This document shows, piece by piece, positions 9,581 through 20,569 of a DNA stretch of 64,000 bases. The stretch's first letter is position 1. The number at the start of each line of letters is the position of its first letter. Source of the stretch: Stenopsyche tienmushanensis (taxonomy: Eukaryota > Arthropoda > Insecta > Trichoptera > Stenopsychidae). A program made the translations under genes and the position numbers. The stretch covers positions 310,001-374,000 of the forward strand of contig WACJ01000402.1 in the NCBI GenBank assembly GCA_008973525.1, in the 5' to 3' direction. The notes under the pieces were generated by a model that was given only the letters and a program-made list of their open reading frames with translations, was not told the origin of the DNA and made no database searches.

Positions 9581-12024
9581 TAACTAAGACGCGCGAAGGA
9601 GTTTTGATCTTTCTTTTGGAAGTTGATGTTATAAAAGGGTATGTGATTGACAGCCGGAGAAATTCTGGTTTGTGCAACCCGAATCATGACGCTAGCGGTT
9701 CCTTGCTCTTTTATTGCCACTAAATGCTGCATATAATTGATGATTTTAGTGCCAATGTGGCTGATGCTAGATGCTGATGTAAGCAACAAAATCAGATTTA
9801 AAATTATCGTGATCTTGACCCAATATCAAATGAAGAAGAAAGTCGATGCGTACAGATCGTCGTCAAAACGAAGTGCACCGAAAATAAGTTTGTACCTGAA
9901 TTCAAAAAATGGGAAAACAGAAGGCTACGACCGTGCCCCATTTCGCCGAAACAAATCCAATCCAATAGAAAATAAAAACGCCCAGTATTAATTTATACAG
10001 TCAATCACAAATGAGCGCTGCGAAAACTCCCATGAACTGGAAAATTGCCAGCGGACTTATTGATGTTTGGCGGCCTTGTCCGGGAAAACAGATGAAACAA
10101 GATTTTTTCGCCTCACCCTGAAAATCATATAACTTTATTTGGGCACGAGAAGAAAACATAAAAGAGGCGAAACCGCATCCCGGGGAATATGGCGGTCAAA
10201 GACGAGAGCGCCTATAAAAAGCGTACAAAGCGAAAGTAAAAAACGTCGGAGGCTTTATATGATGATCCCGAATGCCGGAATATTTGACGGGGCGAATTGG
10301 AGGAACGGGCCCGGGAGTGAGATATGTTAAATGACGAGGGCTAAGAGGATTAAAATCTACTGCCTCGTTATGCAGGATGACCGCCAGCAGGCATACTGAG
10401 GAGATAATCTGTCTTCAGATTCAGACGAGCTGGTCCCCATCATGGCGAGACTAACGAGCGAACCAGCCAAAATGATTTTTATGGAGATAGTCCCGGCTGT
10501 AGATCTAATTTGTTCCGAGCTGTAATGAGCAATAAACTTCATGTCGACTCGGCTGCCGTAATCCCAGGAAGGATAAAGACAACACGGGGAAGAATGCTTT
10601 TTTAAAAAGAGATTATGATTAAAATTTATGCTAGATTACCTAGTGACTAATTACATTCCAACGGCTCAAATTGTCCCTTTTTTAATTTTTCTTCGGCATA
10701 AAAATTTGACTACCCTTGTTAGTAGCTGGACAGATTAATTAATCAAAATATGCCTTCCTCCCCCCCTAGAAGAAGAAAGGAGTAAAAACATGCGTAATTG
10801 AGTCGGGGGTATAATTCAAATGTTTTAATATTGTTTTAAAAGCAGGAGATAAATACAACATTTGCGCTTATGTTTAGTAGACTTTCGCAATATTCTTACA
10901 GAAAAATAAACAAATACTGCAATTATTGATCAATGCGCGTATCTAAACTCGCTCAACACGATTTTCATTGCAATATTTTCCTATTTTAGGCGCCATTCTC
11001 TAATTAACAATCAGGGTCCTTCTGTCGATAATGAGAAGACTTTTTCGCGATACGCGAAGCGGCGATTACAACGCCGCCAAGCGGCATGAAATAAATCAAC
11101 CACGCCAAACGAATTTAAAGTCAGGTGTATGACGATCATAAATGAAATGTTTGATAGTCCAATATTTGCACTATTGTGAGCGACTATTTAACGACGACAA
11201 ACACGCAATTGTGCAATGATGTGAATGCACGACATTTTAAATGCATTTAAAAGCCCCATGCAAACGACTCGATGGAGCGATTATAGAGAGTACATCGAAG
11301 AGCACTCACACGAAGTAAAAAATGAGGAATAAAATGCGAAGAATTTTTAACCCTGACTCTTCGTTGGCAGCGTCGTAAATTGGGACGATCGTCGGAGAGG
11401 ATCTCAAGGTCGAGCGCGAAGAAGAATGTGGGACAGAATCCTTGAATGTCGAGTTGCATAACTCGCACCGTTATGTGTTCCAGGCCGGTAAAGAGTTCAA
11501 GGAGCATTGAGCCGTTGTTCGCTTCCGGACAGGGCCGAACTGGGCCAAAGTCACGGCCCAGGGCCCAACGATCATCTTCATACCGTTAAACCTTTCATCT
11601 CACATCGAGAGAGAGAGCTTTCAATGCCAATTGACCGATCAACTGTAAACGTCCAATCAATAAAATCATGGCCAGCTCATTCATTTTCAAATAAAATCGT
11701 AAGGATTTGCATAAAAATCAACAAAATCATTTAACAGCCGCCATTCCATTAAGCCCTTGATGTTTCAAGCTCGCCAATATAACCCGACAGAAAACGAGCA
11801 TCATAACACTTAACCGGTAGGCGGTAATCCGATATCTCCATTTGATGCAATTTTATCTCCCACAAGTATGAAATCACCGCGTTTGTACGACGAATGTAAT
11901 CTTATACTTGAAATAAAATGCACGTTTTAAATTAATACGGACTTAGATCTAATGCTGAGTGAGAGGGGGTGAGAAATTGAGTGAAAAAATCATATATCAT
12001 CAAATATCGTATTATATAAACATA
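9581..12024. other. No recognised gene
   Basis: Mixed-composition intergenic sequence with short frames only. At 11,528-11,570 the string AGGGCCGAACTGGGCC followed by GGCCCAGGGCCC resembles terminal sequences of some hAT elements, but no matching second end was found. Confidence 0.35.
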
Positions 12025-12067
12025 AGAAGTGAAACTTCTAAAGGCGCGATAGGGCAAATTGGCCTGA
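12025..12067 (+). repeat. 43-bp dispersed repeat, copy 1
   Basis: AGAAGTGAAACTTCTAAAGG followed by CGCGATAGGGCAAATTGGCC closely matches 41,955-41,995 in the same orientation. The exact core GCAAATTGGCCTGA is common to both. The extent of the parent element is unknown. Confidence 0.45.
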
Positions 12068-12257
12068 CCGTCACAAAAAATGAAACGCTTTTCTTTGTCC
12101 GATCCTAGAAGTGTTAAAAGTGGGAGGATCTTCGTGGACCGCTGGGGTTTCACGGAAATATAAAAAAAATATCTACACTTGAACAAGATAAATTAACAAG
12201 ATTATAAGAGACAGGCAATACGAAAGGTGAAGACAAGAATAATCTAAGTAAAGCACC

Positions 12258-12641
12258 ATGGCGGCGTGGCAGTCCCGATGGAGGGCCAGAAAATACGGCG
12301 AAATGACCTACCGCTTAACTCAGGCGCTCACCGGACACGGATGTTTCGGAGCGTACCTAAAGCGGATTGGCAAGGAAACATCTGCCAATTGCCACCACTG
12401 CCAAGCGGAGGTCGATGATGCGGAGCACACCATCATTGGCTGTGAGGCTTGGGCACCCCAGAGGAAACTTCTGAAACAAGCACTCGGGGTAGCCGAGCTC
12501 AACGTCAACAACATGGTCCACAGCATGATGGAGAGCAAGAAGAACTGGGACCTTTGACGCGAATACGCGGAAGAGATTCTGAGCGCTAAAGAGGGCAGTG
12601 AAAGAGAGAGACGCAGAGCGCAACAGTCTCTTCAACAATAG
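12258..12641 (+). pseudogene. R1/I-type non-LTR retrotransposon C-terminus, copy 1
   Basis: Encodes the extreme C-terminus of a non-LTR retrotransposon ORF2, downstream of the reverse transcriptase. It has TQALTGHGCFGAYLKRIGKE followed by the zinc-knuckle-like CHHCQAEVDDAEHTIIGC. This arrangement (LTGHGCF, then Cys-Cys-His-Cys) is characteristic of R1/I-group arthropod elements. The frame is blocked by TAA just upstream of the ATG, so the copy is 5'-truncated, as is usual for these elements. A TGA at 12,555-12,557 interrupts it, after which the same frame stays open to TAG at 12,639-12,641 with an Arg/Glu/Gln-rich end. A structured 3' UTR follows. Confidence 0.85.
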
Positions 12642-12840
12642 AATAGGGCCAATCACCTAAGGCCAGACTACCTGTCTTCCTGAAGCAATGTGGAAAACAA
12701 TACCAGGGGGACAGAGAAGGACAAGGGGGAGGTTTAGTGGGTAGGCACGACCGAAAAATCGTGAATCCTACACTACCCAGATTCTCTGGGAGTCTTGTGA
12801 AGATTCCTCGCCCATAGAAAAAAAAGTCCCGATGGGACAA
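12642..12840 (+). mobile_element. 3' UTR of the R1/I-type element, copy 1
   Basis: Directly follows the ORF end. It contains GGTTTAGTGGGTAGGCACGA then AATCCTACACTACCC, and TCTGGGAGTCTTGTGAAGAT, ending near a run of eight A. Such short, partly self-complementary 3' regions are common in insect R1-group elements. The boundary with copy 2 falls around 12,836-12,845. Confidence 0.6.
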
Positions 12841-12844
12841 CTCC

Positions 12845-13168
12845 GCTAAAGTTCGGTGGACGCACGAGCTAATACCGAACCTCAGAATCTGGGCAGCCAG
12901 AAAGCACGATCAACTGTGCTACCACTTGACCCAGGTCCTCACCGGGCACGGCTATTTTGGTAGCTACCTACACAAAATAGGCAAAGAGACCAGCCCAGAG
13001 TGCCACCACTGCGGAGCGGAGTACGATGATGCTACACACACATTTGTCTGCACAGCATGAAGCACTGAAAGGGACATCCTAAGGGAAGAGCTGGGAATCA
13101 GCTCGCTCTCCCCAACCAACATGGTACTTTCAATGTTAACGTATGCTAGGGCTTGGAATAATGGGTAA
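12845..13168 (+). pseudogene. R1/I-type non-LTR retrotransposon C-terminus, copy 2
   Basis: A second, diverged C-terminus directly downstream of the first in the same orientation. It reads RWTHELIPNLRIWAARKHD, TQVLTGHGYFGSYLHKIGKE and CHHCGAEYDDATHTFVC, and is therefore better preserved upstream than copy 1. One TGA (13,058-13,060) sits where a Trp is expected, and the frame then stays open to the TAA at 13,166-13,168. Because it is a different subfamily member, insertion of one 5'-truncated element next to another is more likely than tandem duplication. Its 3' UTR is replaced by repeat C. Confidence 0.85.
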
Positions 13169-13180
13169 AAATCTCACACT

Positions 13181-13311
13181 ATCCCCATGCAATGGCGCCA
13201 TTAATATGTGTATAACTAATTCGCCAGATAAACAACGACATCTTCCGTCTCTCTTTAGGCGCAATGTGTCAATTTAACAGCACTATCTTGTGTCGCTGCA
13301 GACACATTGCG
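13181..13311 (+). repeat. Interspersed repeat C, copy 1
   Basis: ATCCCCATGCAATGGCGCC, CGACATCTTCCGTCTCTCTT and GCGCAATGTGTCAATTTAAC recur in the same order at 23,421-23,555, and the first block also at 53,861-53,895. It begins within about 15 bp of the retrotransposon fragment. There is no coding potential and the class is unknown. Confidence 0.65.
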
Positions 13312-13342
13312 TCCGTAAAATCGCAATGTGTCTGCAGCGACA
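13291..13342. repeat. Perfect 21-bp inverted repeat with 10-nt loop
   Basis: The left arm, 13,291-13,311 (TGTCGCTGCAGACACATTGC plus G), is exactly reverse-complementary to 13,322-13,342. The spacer is TCCGTAAAAT. The left arm is the end of repeat C, so the hairpin may mark the element's terminus (for example head-to-head copies). The 23.5 kb copy has only the left arm. Confidence 0.8.
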
Positions 13343-14530
13343 GTGAACAAATCCAATACAATTATATATCAATTTTTCTTCTAAGGGCAGATGCGCGCCC
13401 ATCTAAACTTTAAAGCATGTATACACCAACACACAAATATAATAAAATTAATCTTCAGATTTAGAATCAACATACATCGACGGTATCACCTGATTTGATA
13501 AAATGACGTTTTGGTAAACTCACTAATGACATAATAAGGTCAGGCGTTATTTGTTCAAAGTCAAAAATAATATATTATTCAATACATCCGAGTATGAATG
13601 TTGAAAGTTTTACGGCTTACCGTTGTGGATGAATTTATGCAGTGGCTCTCAATTCAAAAATATTTACAACCGAGGAAATACACACCTGAAACAAACAACA
13701 AAAATGTTATTTTTTATAAATTTAAAAATTAATTTTGGATGCAAAGAATGAAGGATTTTTTTAATGGGCGAACCGTCGTTTCTTGCGGAGAAATCTCTTG
13801 ACTGCAAATATGACCAACATCATTTGCCCACTCGTGGTGTTTTCTTAGCGTAACACTTGTTCTTCGACAATATTTGCACTGCAAAATCCAGTAGATGGAT
13901 TCTCGGAAAAATTACATTACGCGATTCATTAATACGAGACGTTGTTTCCAACTAAACAGAAACAATTGAACTGTCCGTACGGAAACGAATTCATTACATT
14001 AGTATTTTATCTTATCTCTTTATTGTTGAGCGCACACTTAAATATTGATAGTGGCAATCATCGCCTTAAAAGGAGACGCATTTCTACACATTGACATTGA
14101 TTCGATGAACCGATTTAAATGACAGCAGGACTTTTGATGAATGAATTTCCTCGAAAAATTGCGATTGTTGTGCAAAAGAGTCGACGCAGAGCGAAGGCCA
14201 TCGTTTGCTTTCGCTGTGAACGTCATTTTGCACAGTACTTGTTTTTGTCTTTCGTCTAGCAGTTCAACCTTGGCTCGAATCCAAGCAGAGGAAGAAAGGT
14301 GTTGCTAAAGATTGAAACTTTCATAATACATTAGAGTTTTGGAAGTTTGCAATGAGACTTTCTGGAAATTGCCTTTTTGGCCCAAGACCTGTAAATAAAT
14401 TTTATATAAATGTCTTATATCTACAAGATTGAAAATATGCTGTTGCCGCATATAATAAATACTATATGTACTTAATATTGCAATACTTTGAAAATTGTAG
14501 TATTTCAATCATGTTTCCGCATTAAAAATC
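13343..14530. other. No recognised gene
   Basis: AT-rich sequence with no recognised family and only short frames, such as a 62-codon minus frame at 14,038-14,226. Confidence 0.4.
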
Positions 14531-14665
14531 TAGCCACATGTACCGAAGCCTTAGCCACTTTGTATCGAAAGTAGATGATAATTATTTAATAATGATTAAC
14601 GTAAACTACTTGTAGACAGAAATGCAACTTTGTAGATTTTAATTTAAAGCCGTTATGTACAATTA
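14531..14665 (+). repeat. Interspersed repeat B, copy 2
   Basis: Starts TAGCCACATGTACCGAAGCC and carries CCACTTTGTATCGAAAGTAG, AACTACTTGTAGACA and CTTTGTAGATTTTAATTT. It is closest to copy 4 at 60.26 kb, with which it shares the TGTAGATTTTAATTT tail that copy 1 has changed. Confidence 0.75.
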
Positions 14666-14796
14666 TTCAGTTACATGTACAGATAAAATCATGAACTAAT
14701 AAGTTGCATCTTACATCATAACAACTCATTTGCAAGAATAATAAGAATTTCATTGTGAATATCTGCGGTTTAATAAACACAACAAACTTGGGTATA

Positions 14797-14945
14797 CAGG
14801 GTGCTTTCAAAAAGTAATGCGTCAGAATTCATATTTGATCATGTGTTGAACAAATTTGTACAATCAGTAACAATTCTTCGAAATAGTACCTTTCTGCGTG
14901 CCAGGCCTGGAAGACCTTTTCCGAGATGTCTTTTAAAGCCGATGG
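14797..14945 (-). mobile_element. Mariner-like end with possible C-terminal remnant
   Basis: At 14,795 TA is followed by CAGGGTGCTTTCAAAAAGTA, a form typical of Tc1/mariner termini. Reading inward on the minus strand from about 14,943 gives DISEKVFQAWHAERYYFEE and then a stop near the terminus, which resembles a transposase C-terminal end. The catalytic fragment next door reads on the opposite strand, so the two pieces do not form one collinear element. Confidence 0.4.
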
Positions 14946-14953
14946 TCTAGAAA

Positions 14954-15146
14954 ATGACTATGGATAAACATAGATCCATCACTACACTCCAGAGTCAAAT
15001 CGGCAGTCAGTTGAATGGACAGCAACCTATGAAAGCCGCCCAAAGCGACCAAAAACGCATATGTCACCTGATAAGATTTTGGTCTCCATATTTTGATATT
15101 TTATTCATCGATTATCTTAAGAAAAGACGAACTATCAAAATAAATA
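14954..15146 (+). pseudogene. Mariner transposase catalytic region, frameshifted
   Basis: Carries the mariner block around the first catalytic Asp. It begins MTMD, then after a shift reads IHHYTPESNRQSVEW, with a TAG in place of the usual Trp before IHHY. It continues TATYESRPKRPKTHMSPDKI and, after a further shift, DILFIDYLKKRRTI. These match the order in mariner proteins (DETWIHHYTPES, PKRPKT, IDYLEKGRTI). At least two frameshifts and one nonsense codon make it dead. Second and third catalytic blocks are absent. Confidence 0.8.
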
Positions 15147-18100
15147 AAAAAAATCCTACGAACTTATTGAACGATGCGTTCAAAAACGATGGCGCCCGAC
15201 TAAAGTGTGTTAAGATGCGCGATATATAACTAATGAATCTTGACATAGGACAGAAAATGAAGTGCATCTTTAATGCATTTCGCAATGCTGTCAGAACAAT
15301 GGAATAACATTGGCAACACTTGGTCTGGCGAAGCGTGTAGTATGCCTCATCTCAACCTGAGTGGCTTGAATAAAACACGATGCAGACATCCTTTTTATCC
15401 GCATAAGGACACCCCTGACCTATACGGTCTGTCTGAGTTGATTCACAATAACGTTGAATGTGTGACAAAGCATCAAATATACAAGCCGAGGGTAAAATGG
15501 AGTAAGCCTGGATGCGAGAACAATGAACGCGATATGCCGTAACGGGAACAATACTCAGGATCCTACGAGACAAGAAATCAAATGCAGGATCGCGTCCATA
15601 CCTGGAATCGACACAAATACTTTCGACACCAGGTGTCTTCCTCGCATTCATGAGTTTCGGGACACAAGGACTTGCATAATGCGCGATTCTTCAAAAAATC
15701 AAGATCATCACCATCCAAGCAATAGAAAGCAAGCGCGTCAATCAAGCACGTTTGTTTCCCAAGATCAAGAAACAAAAGACAATTCGCATTGCTGAGGTCA
15801 AGCTTATTTGGCATAACGCATCTTAGATTGCTCCACCGTTAGTCATTAATTGCGGCAATCACCAATCGTAAAAATGCTGACAATGAGACTCACAATCCGG
15901 ACTTAACCATGACATTTCTAAAAATTCTTAGAAATCTAAAGAATTACAAGCTTAAACAAAACATTCCGTAGATTTTTAAGGAGGGAAATTTCTAAAGCTA
16001 ATGCCACTCGAGCAGCATTAAGCATACTTATGGTACAATCAACGGGCTTAAAAGGTTTTATTGCAATTATGTACCATTTTTTTATTAGACGGAGATTTCA
16101 TCTAAATTTGGGCAATAGAATGTTTGAAACAAACTAAGAAATTGGTAGGACGTCGTCTCAGGCTCCGATTATTATCTTCATCAAATGCTCGATAATAGAC
16201 AGCAACACTGTCAATAGCCATAAGAATTATTAGTTGGCAATACACAAACCACGTAACTTACCTTTTCAATGGGACAAGCGTGCGAAGAATTGCACAAGCA
16301 GAAAAATAACATACTAATGAGTAAAATATAAGGGCGTTTCACAGTCGGCAACTCGTTGTCCCGGGCCAATATTGTAGGAAAAAGTATAAATTATCATATA
16401 TTTCGTATTATATCAAAAACGCTTTTATAATGCTCAAAAACAATTCCCTTACATTACCATGAAATCCAATTAAACAGTACCCTTACAGCAGTCCCTTGCA
16501 CCATAATAGATCAATTATGGATTATAGGTATGTGAGCTATGATCATATTTTTTCTTCGCTGAAAAGGAAAAATGATAGAATAATTGACTTTTTATTAAAT
16601 AAATGTGAGAATTTGAGGGGATGCAAGAGTGAGCTTCAAAAGACGGTCGAGCGAGCTTCTGAATTGATGTTTTTACAATGGTGATTTTTTTTTTAAATGA
16701 GGATTACACCCTTAAATCGAATACAAGTCTGACTTCCCAGCGAAAAATATGAGCAGCTGTCGACTTTCAATCCGACAGAAAACGTAGCACCCTCATTGCG
16801 TATGGAGTCCATTGTTCGATTGAAAAGTTAGGTGGTTACATGCACGCATTTATAAATTGCTTCAGGCTTGTTTCATAACAATTAAAATGAAGCCGATTCC
16901 TCGACAACTGATTGATATCCATCAACCTTGACCATATAAAAGTGGACGAAAACTACGTGTCTGTACCAAATCTGGCTCACGATGGACGGACCGAAACGTG
17001 AGCGAGTTCAGCCGGTCCAAAAGCTACCGTTAGTCTGACCAACTCTGCGATTGCCACTTTTCATGATTATCTCGTAAAAATGACGCAATGAACATTGTGC
17101 AACAACGACGTTTAAAACAATACTAAAAATACACGGATATTGAGGCACAATACCACGAGTGCCACACGTGGTCCGCGATGAAAGCAATCTCCATATGCAA
17201 ATCTCAATGATTCCGGGCATAATACGTATTGTCTTAGATAATTCACAATGGTGAGCCTCCACGTGCACGACCCAAACCAGTGAAAGTCGCATTAGAAAAA
17301 AAGCCATCCTCGACTGGTCGTATGGGCATATGATTATATGACCAGTCCCAATCGAAAAGGTGATCTATGGGTCTGAACTAGATCGACGCTTTGATTTTCT
17401 ATTCAGACGACAAGTGTAAAAGTAAAAATGGTATTCGTCTTCTCCAAACAAAAAATGACAGTCGAACGGTACAAACAATGATCGCCACAAATCGCTCGCC
17501 GGACGAGAGATAATTTGTGTTGGTCAAAAAAGTTGTCGTGACACTTTTGCAGAGTGCAAACGCCGAGGACTAATGACAATGGCATCGGTGCAGGAGATTA
17601 ACATTTCGGTTGGTAAAAACAGGTTTTGTTGCTGCAAAAACTCTACTCCTGCCTAATTATCTTACAATGGATGGATTCATTAGCAATCGTACAACACTGT
17701 CGAGATGTTAAAAAATAAGCTGAATTTAACAGACAGACAGATAACACTTGACAGCTATGAAATGAAATGTAGATTCGTTACTTTTAATTGCTATGGAGCG
17801 CTCCCCGCAACATGTGCGGGCATACTCTCTCTGGATCGTTTGAATGCGCCCACAGCATGTGCAGTCCATATATTGGTTCTCTCTGAGGGAGAATTCAGCC
17901 GCGATGGCCATATTCCGAAACTACCATTCAAAAATAAGCCCGTAAAGATTCGCAAAAGCATTGGCGACCATTCAAGCGACCATCAGATTAAATAAGCATG
18001 CTGCTGCGTCCGGTTCGAAACATTTGCCGATTCCTCGCAATCGCAATTGACTGCGCAAGATAAATACGTCCGAAATTCTAAGAAAAGGTGCACTTCGATA

Positions 18101-18467
18101 GATATAAAAGAGCATCTGACCCAGTTTCCAGTTGCCACAATTCGATCGGGTCACAACCACCTGTCAATAACACCCGCGGATCACAATTGGGTCATAAGAA
18201 CATCGACTCGATAAGGCGACGCAGAAAAAACTTGGAATAATGACATAGCAAACATCGGTCTTCCGAAAATAAATAGACGGCGCCAAAAGGGTCGTTGAGC
18301 GCCCAAAGAGAGAATTTGTCAGACATCCACGACGTGTAAATAAATAAAATCCGAAACAATACTTATAAAGTATGGCGATGGGATGTGATAAAATCTTGCA
18401 CAAATAAATCAGACGACAAAGATTAATCATCGCCGTTTGTTGAATCCAAATTTAAATCAATTGAGAG
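15147..18467. other. No recognised gene over about 3.3 kb
   Basis: Several overlapping frames of 60-99 codons on both strands, none with a recognisable motif. Around 15,920-15,990 there are repeated TTCTTAGAAAT-like words. No transposon ends were identified. This is the longest anonymous stretch in the first third. Confidence 0.4.
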
Positions 18468-19174
18468 TAGGGAATCCAATCCCGGGATCCTGAGTCCCGG
18501 AGTCTCGGACAGTTTTAGGTGCTCATGAATTCCGGGATTAGTAAACGTAATCCCGAAAAAAAATTATCTAATAGAAATCGTACACCTCACCAGCACGTTG
18601 AAGGCTACTAAATCGAGACATTCCCGCCGAAAACTGGACGCTTGGAAACAGTGGCGTAACTACTAATTGGCGAACTTAGGCGACGCCTAGGGGGGCAGTA
18701 ATTGTCTAATCTATGTATACATATATACAGTACATATATTTTTTTCAAATTGTTATATTAACTTTTCTCTACCGGTGATGTATTTACTACACCTCGACTC
18801 TAATAATGGGAATATCGATATTAAATATAATAGATACGGGGGTCAGAATTTTTGTATTCCTCTATAATATAATTACGAATCACATCGAAGTATTATAGTA
18901 TGTAAGTATTCATCTGCAGCAACGGAAATAAATAATTTGTTAGGAAATCGGGAGTTTTAGTCCGGGCATATTTTCAAAATAATATTTGGTTTTTTTATTG
19001 TTTTATTTATCTATTTTTGAATTCTATTTTTATATTTTCTTAAATAAATAAAATTATTTTGCCTTCAAGTTATTTTTTATATTAAACAAATGGACTTATT
19101 AGTAATTTTTGATCAAATTTATCAATGTAATTTCTTAAACTATTGAAAATCCCGATGCCGGGATCCCGGGACTG
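18468..19174 (+). mobile_element. hAT-family element, copy 1 (internally deleted, 3'-truncated)
   Basis: Begins TAGGGAATCCAATCCCGGG like the complete copy at 57,230, and follows it through AGTGGCGTAACTACTAATTGG, GGTGATGTATTTACTACACC and TCATCTGCAGCAACGGAAAT. It then jumps from TTTTAGTCC straight to GGGCATATTTTC, lacking the roughly 240-bp block that in copy 3 carries the transposase remnant. Homology stops at GGGACTG (19,174), so the right terminal repeat is missing and no target duplication can be matched. Confidence 0.8.
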
Positions 19175-19438
19175 AGGCGACCATGTTGCATTTACCGGAA
19201 AAGCAATGTGCACGACACTCTCCGTCTTTGTCTATCCAATGAAATTTGGTCGCAAATAGGCAACCGTACATCATACAGGTTAAATGCATCATGAGATTAT
19301 TATCTTTGCGAAGTGGAACTCTTCTTTTGTCCTTTTACCAGGTAATCCGCTTGTTGTTCTTTAAAAGCTGGTTCTATTCGAGCCTTCCTGCCACTGAACC
19401 GACCAGTCTCCATATTGTCATTATGGAATATTGAGAGC
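19175..19438. other. Spacer with no recognised feature
   Basis: Unassigned sequence between the hAT-family copy and the mariner terminus. Confidence 0.4.
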
Positions 19439-19440
19439 TA

Positions 19441-19835
19441 CGAGGATCGTTCCAGAAGTACCCGACCTAATAAAGAAAATTTTAACTATCAGCGCCTTTT
19501 TTTGAAAACCGATTCTCTTATTTCAGTCCATTATTTTGACTGTCCTGTTCTTTTTGACTGATTTTATAAAAACTCGATTGAAACGACGCTGTTTTTATTC
19601 CATTATGAGCAAACACGGCACCCATCTTGCGCACAGCTTTCTCATGTTCAAATTTTCAGTCAATATGCGATGTAAAGCACTTTTCGAAATGTCTATGATA
19701 TTTCCTAGCTCGCACATTTTTAGTTGACGGGCATCTAATACCATTTGGTGAATTTTCTTCACCATTTCTTGCGCGGTCATCTCATTTGATCGACCATTGC
19801 GATGCTCGTCTTGGTAGATCATAGATGCTGAATCA
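19441..19835 (-). pseudogene. Mariner copy 1 (N-terminal part, subfamily M)
   Basis: The left boundary TA|CGAGGATCGTTCCAGAAGTA has the form of a mariner terminus. Read on the minus strand, the coding part gives IYQDEHRNGRSNE, EMVKKIHQMVLDARQLKM, and SALHRILTENLNMRKLCARW ending in a stop. This is the mariner DNA-binding region (two helix-turn-helix units) up to the WVPRLL-type block. Everything between that block and the terminus, including the DDD catalytic core, is missing or unrecognisable. The 5' end is lost in AT-rich sequence near 19.9 kb. Confidence 0.85.
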
Positions 19836-20011
19836 AAATGGGGATAAGCGCAGGCATGATCGAAAACAAGTCCTATCAACAGCGATGTTCGCAGATACAC
19901 GCAAAGATTATATAATACATTATTTAAGGGTTGAATAAAATATCACAGCGCCTACGGCCGAATATCGATTCCCTCCAGAGACTATTCACTGGGGGGTGGA
20001 AAGTCTCGGTA

Positions 20012-20569
20012 TTATATTATTTCATAAAATATGCAGCACAGCATAGAATAATGATAGGCGCAGATGCCACGCACAAAGACCAGCTCCATTTCCAAGTTGT
20101 CATGCAAACTATGCGTACTCCTCGGCGCTTTCCCGACTAAATTTATAAAAGGCGTTCTGCAAAACCACGAGTCGGGATCGTTCGGCGTATTTATGATGCC
20201 AATATAGAAATTCCCCTTAAAATGCTTGAAGTGAAAACGACCTCCGCCTCTGTGTAAAGGTTGCCCGGGGTCGAATTTGCAATCGGCTGTATAGAATTTT
20301 CCGACGTTGGGGTAGGAGTTATCTGGATCAAACGCTTGGGTCGATCTTCCGCAAAGGTCCCCAGCGAATTGTGCCAGCATATATTTTACGTTTTTGTTTT
20401 CTGGCACCGGTATTTTAACCGCTATGTCGTCACGTTCCGCCGAACTAGCCTTATGGAAATAAGCTGACCATAGCGCTATTTCACAATATGTGTACGAACG
20501 TGGAATACTTCGCCTCCCAACAAAGCATTGTGTACTTTCGCGAAAATCCTGTAAAGCCATGTAAACCAA
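20012..20569 (-). CDS. Unidentified 185-codon frame
   Basis: ATG-initiated and one of the most protein-like frames in the window. The central and C-terminal parts are rich in Gly, Phe, His and Cys (for example CGRSTQAFDPDNSYPNVGKF and HFKHFKGNFYIGIINTPNDP). I do not recognise the family. There is no N-terminal signal peptide; the hydrophobic end (AYHYSMLCCIFYEII) is the C-terminus. TTTACAG|GATTTTCGC near 20,550 would serve as a splice acceptor, so the true exon may start there rather than at the ATG. No neighbouring exon was found. It could be a single host exon, a gene fragment or a chance frame. Confidence 0.35.
   Translation of the reverse strand: MVYMALQDFRESTQCFVGRRSIPRSYTYCEIALWSAYFHKASSAERDDIAVKIPVPENKNVKYMLAQFAGDLCGRSTQAFDPDNSYPNVGKFYTADCKFDPGQPLHRGGGRFHFKHFKGNFYIGIINTPNDPDSWFCRTPFINLVGKAPRSTHSLHDNLEMELVFVRGICAYHYSMLCCIFYEII

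Noticed and set aside
9423..9677. 84-codon minus-strand frame over foldback copy 2
   Set aside because: It is made almost wholly of MITE sequence and is not conserved as protein between the two copies.
12320..12656. Minus-strand frames of 72 and 99 codons
   Set aside because: They are antisense to the well-supported retrotransposon C-terminus.
14250..14300. tRNA-like GGCTCGAATCC string
   Set aside because: No acceptor stem, D-arm or anticodon arm could be folded around it. No other tRNA candidate was found in the window.
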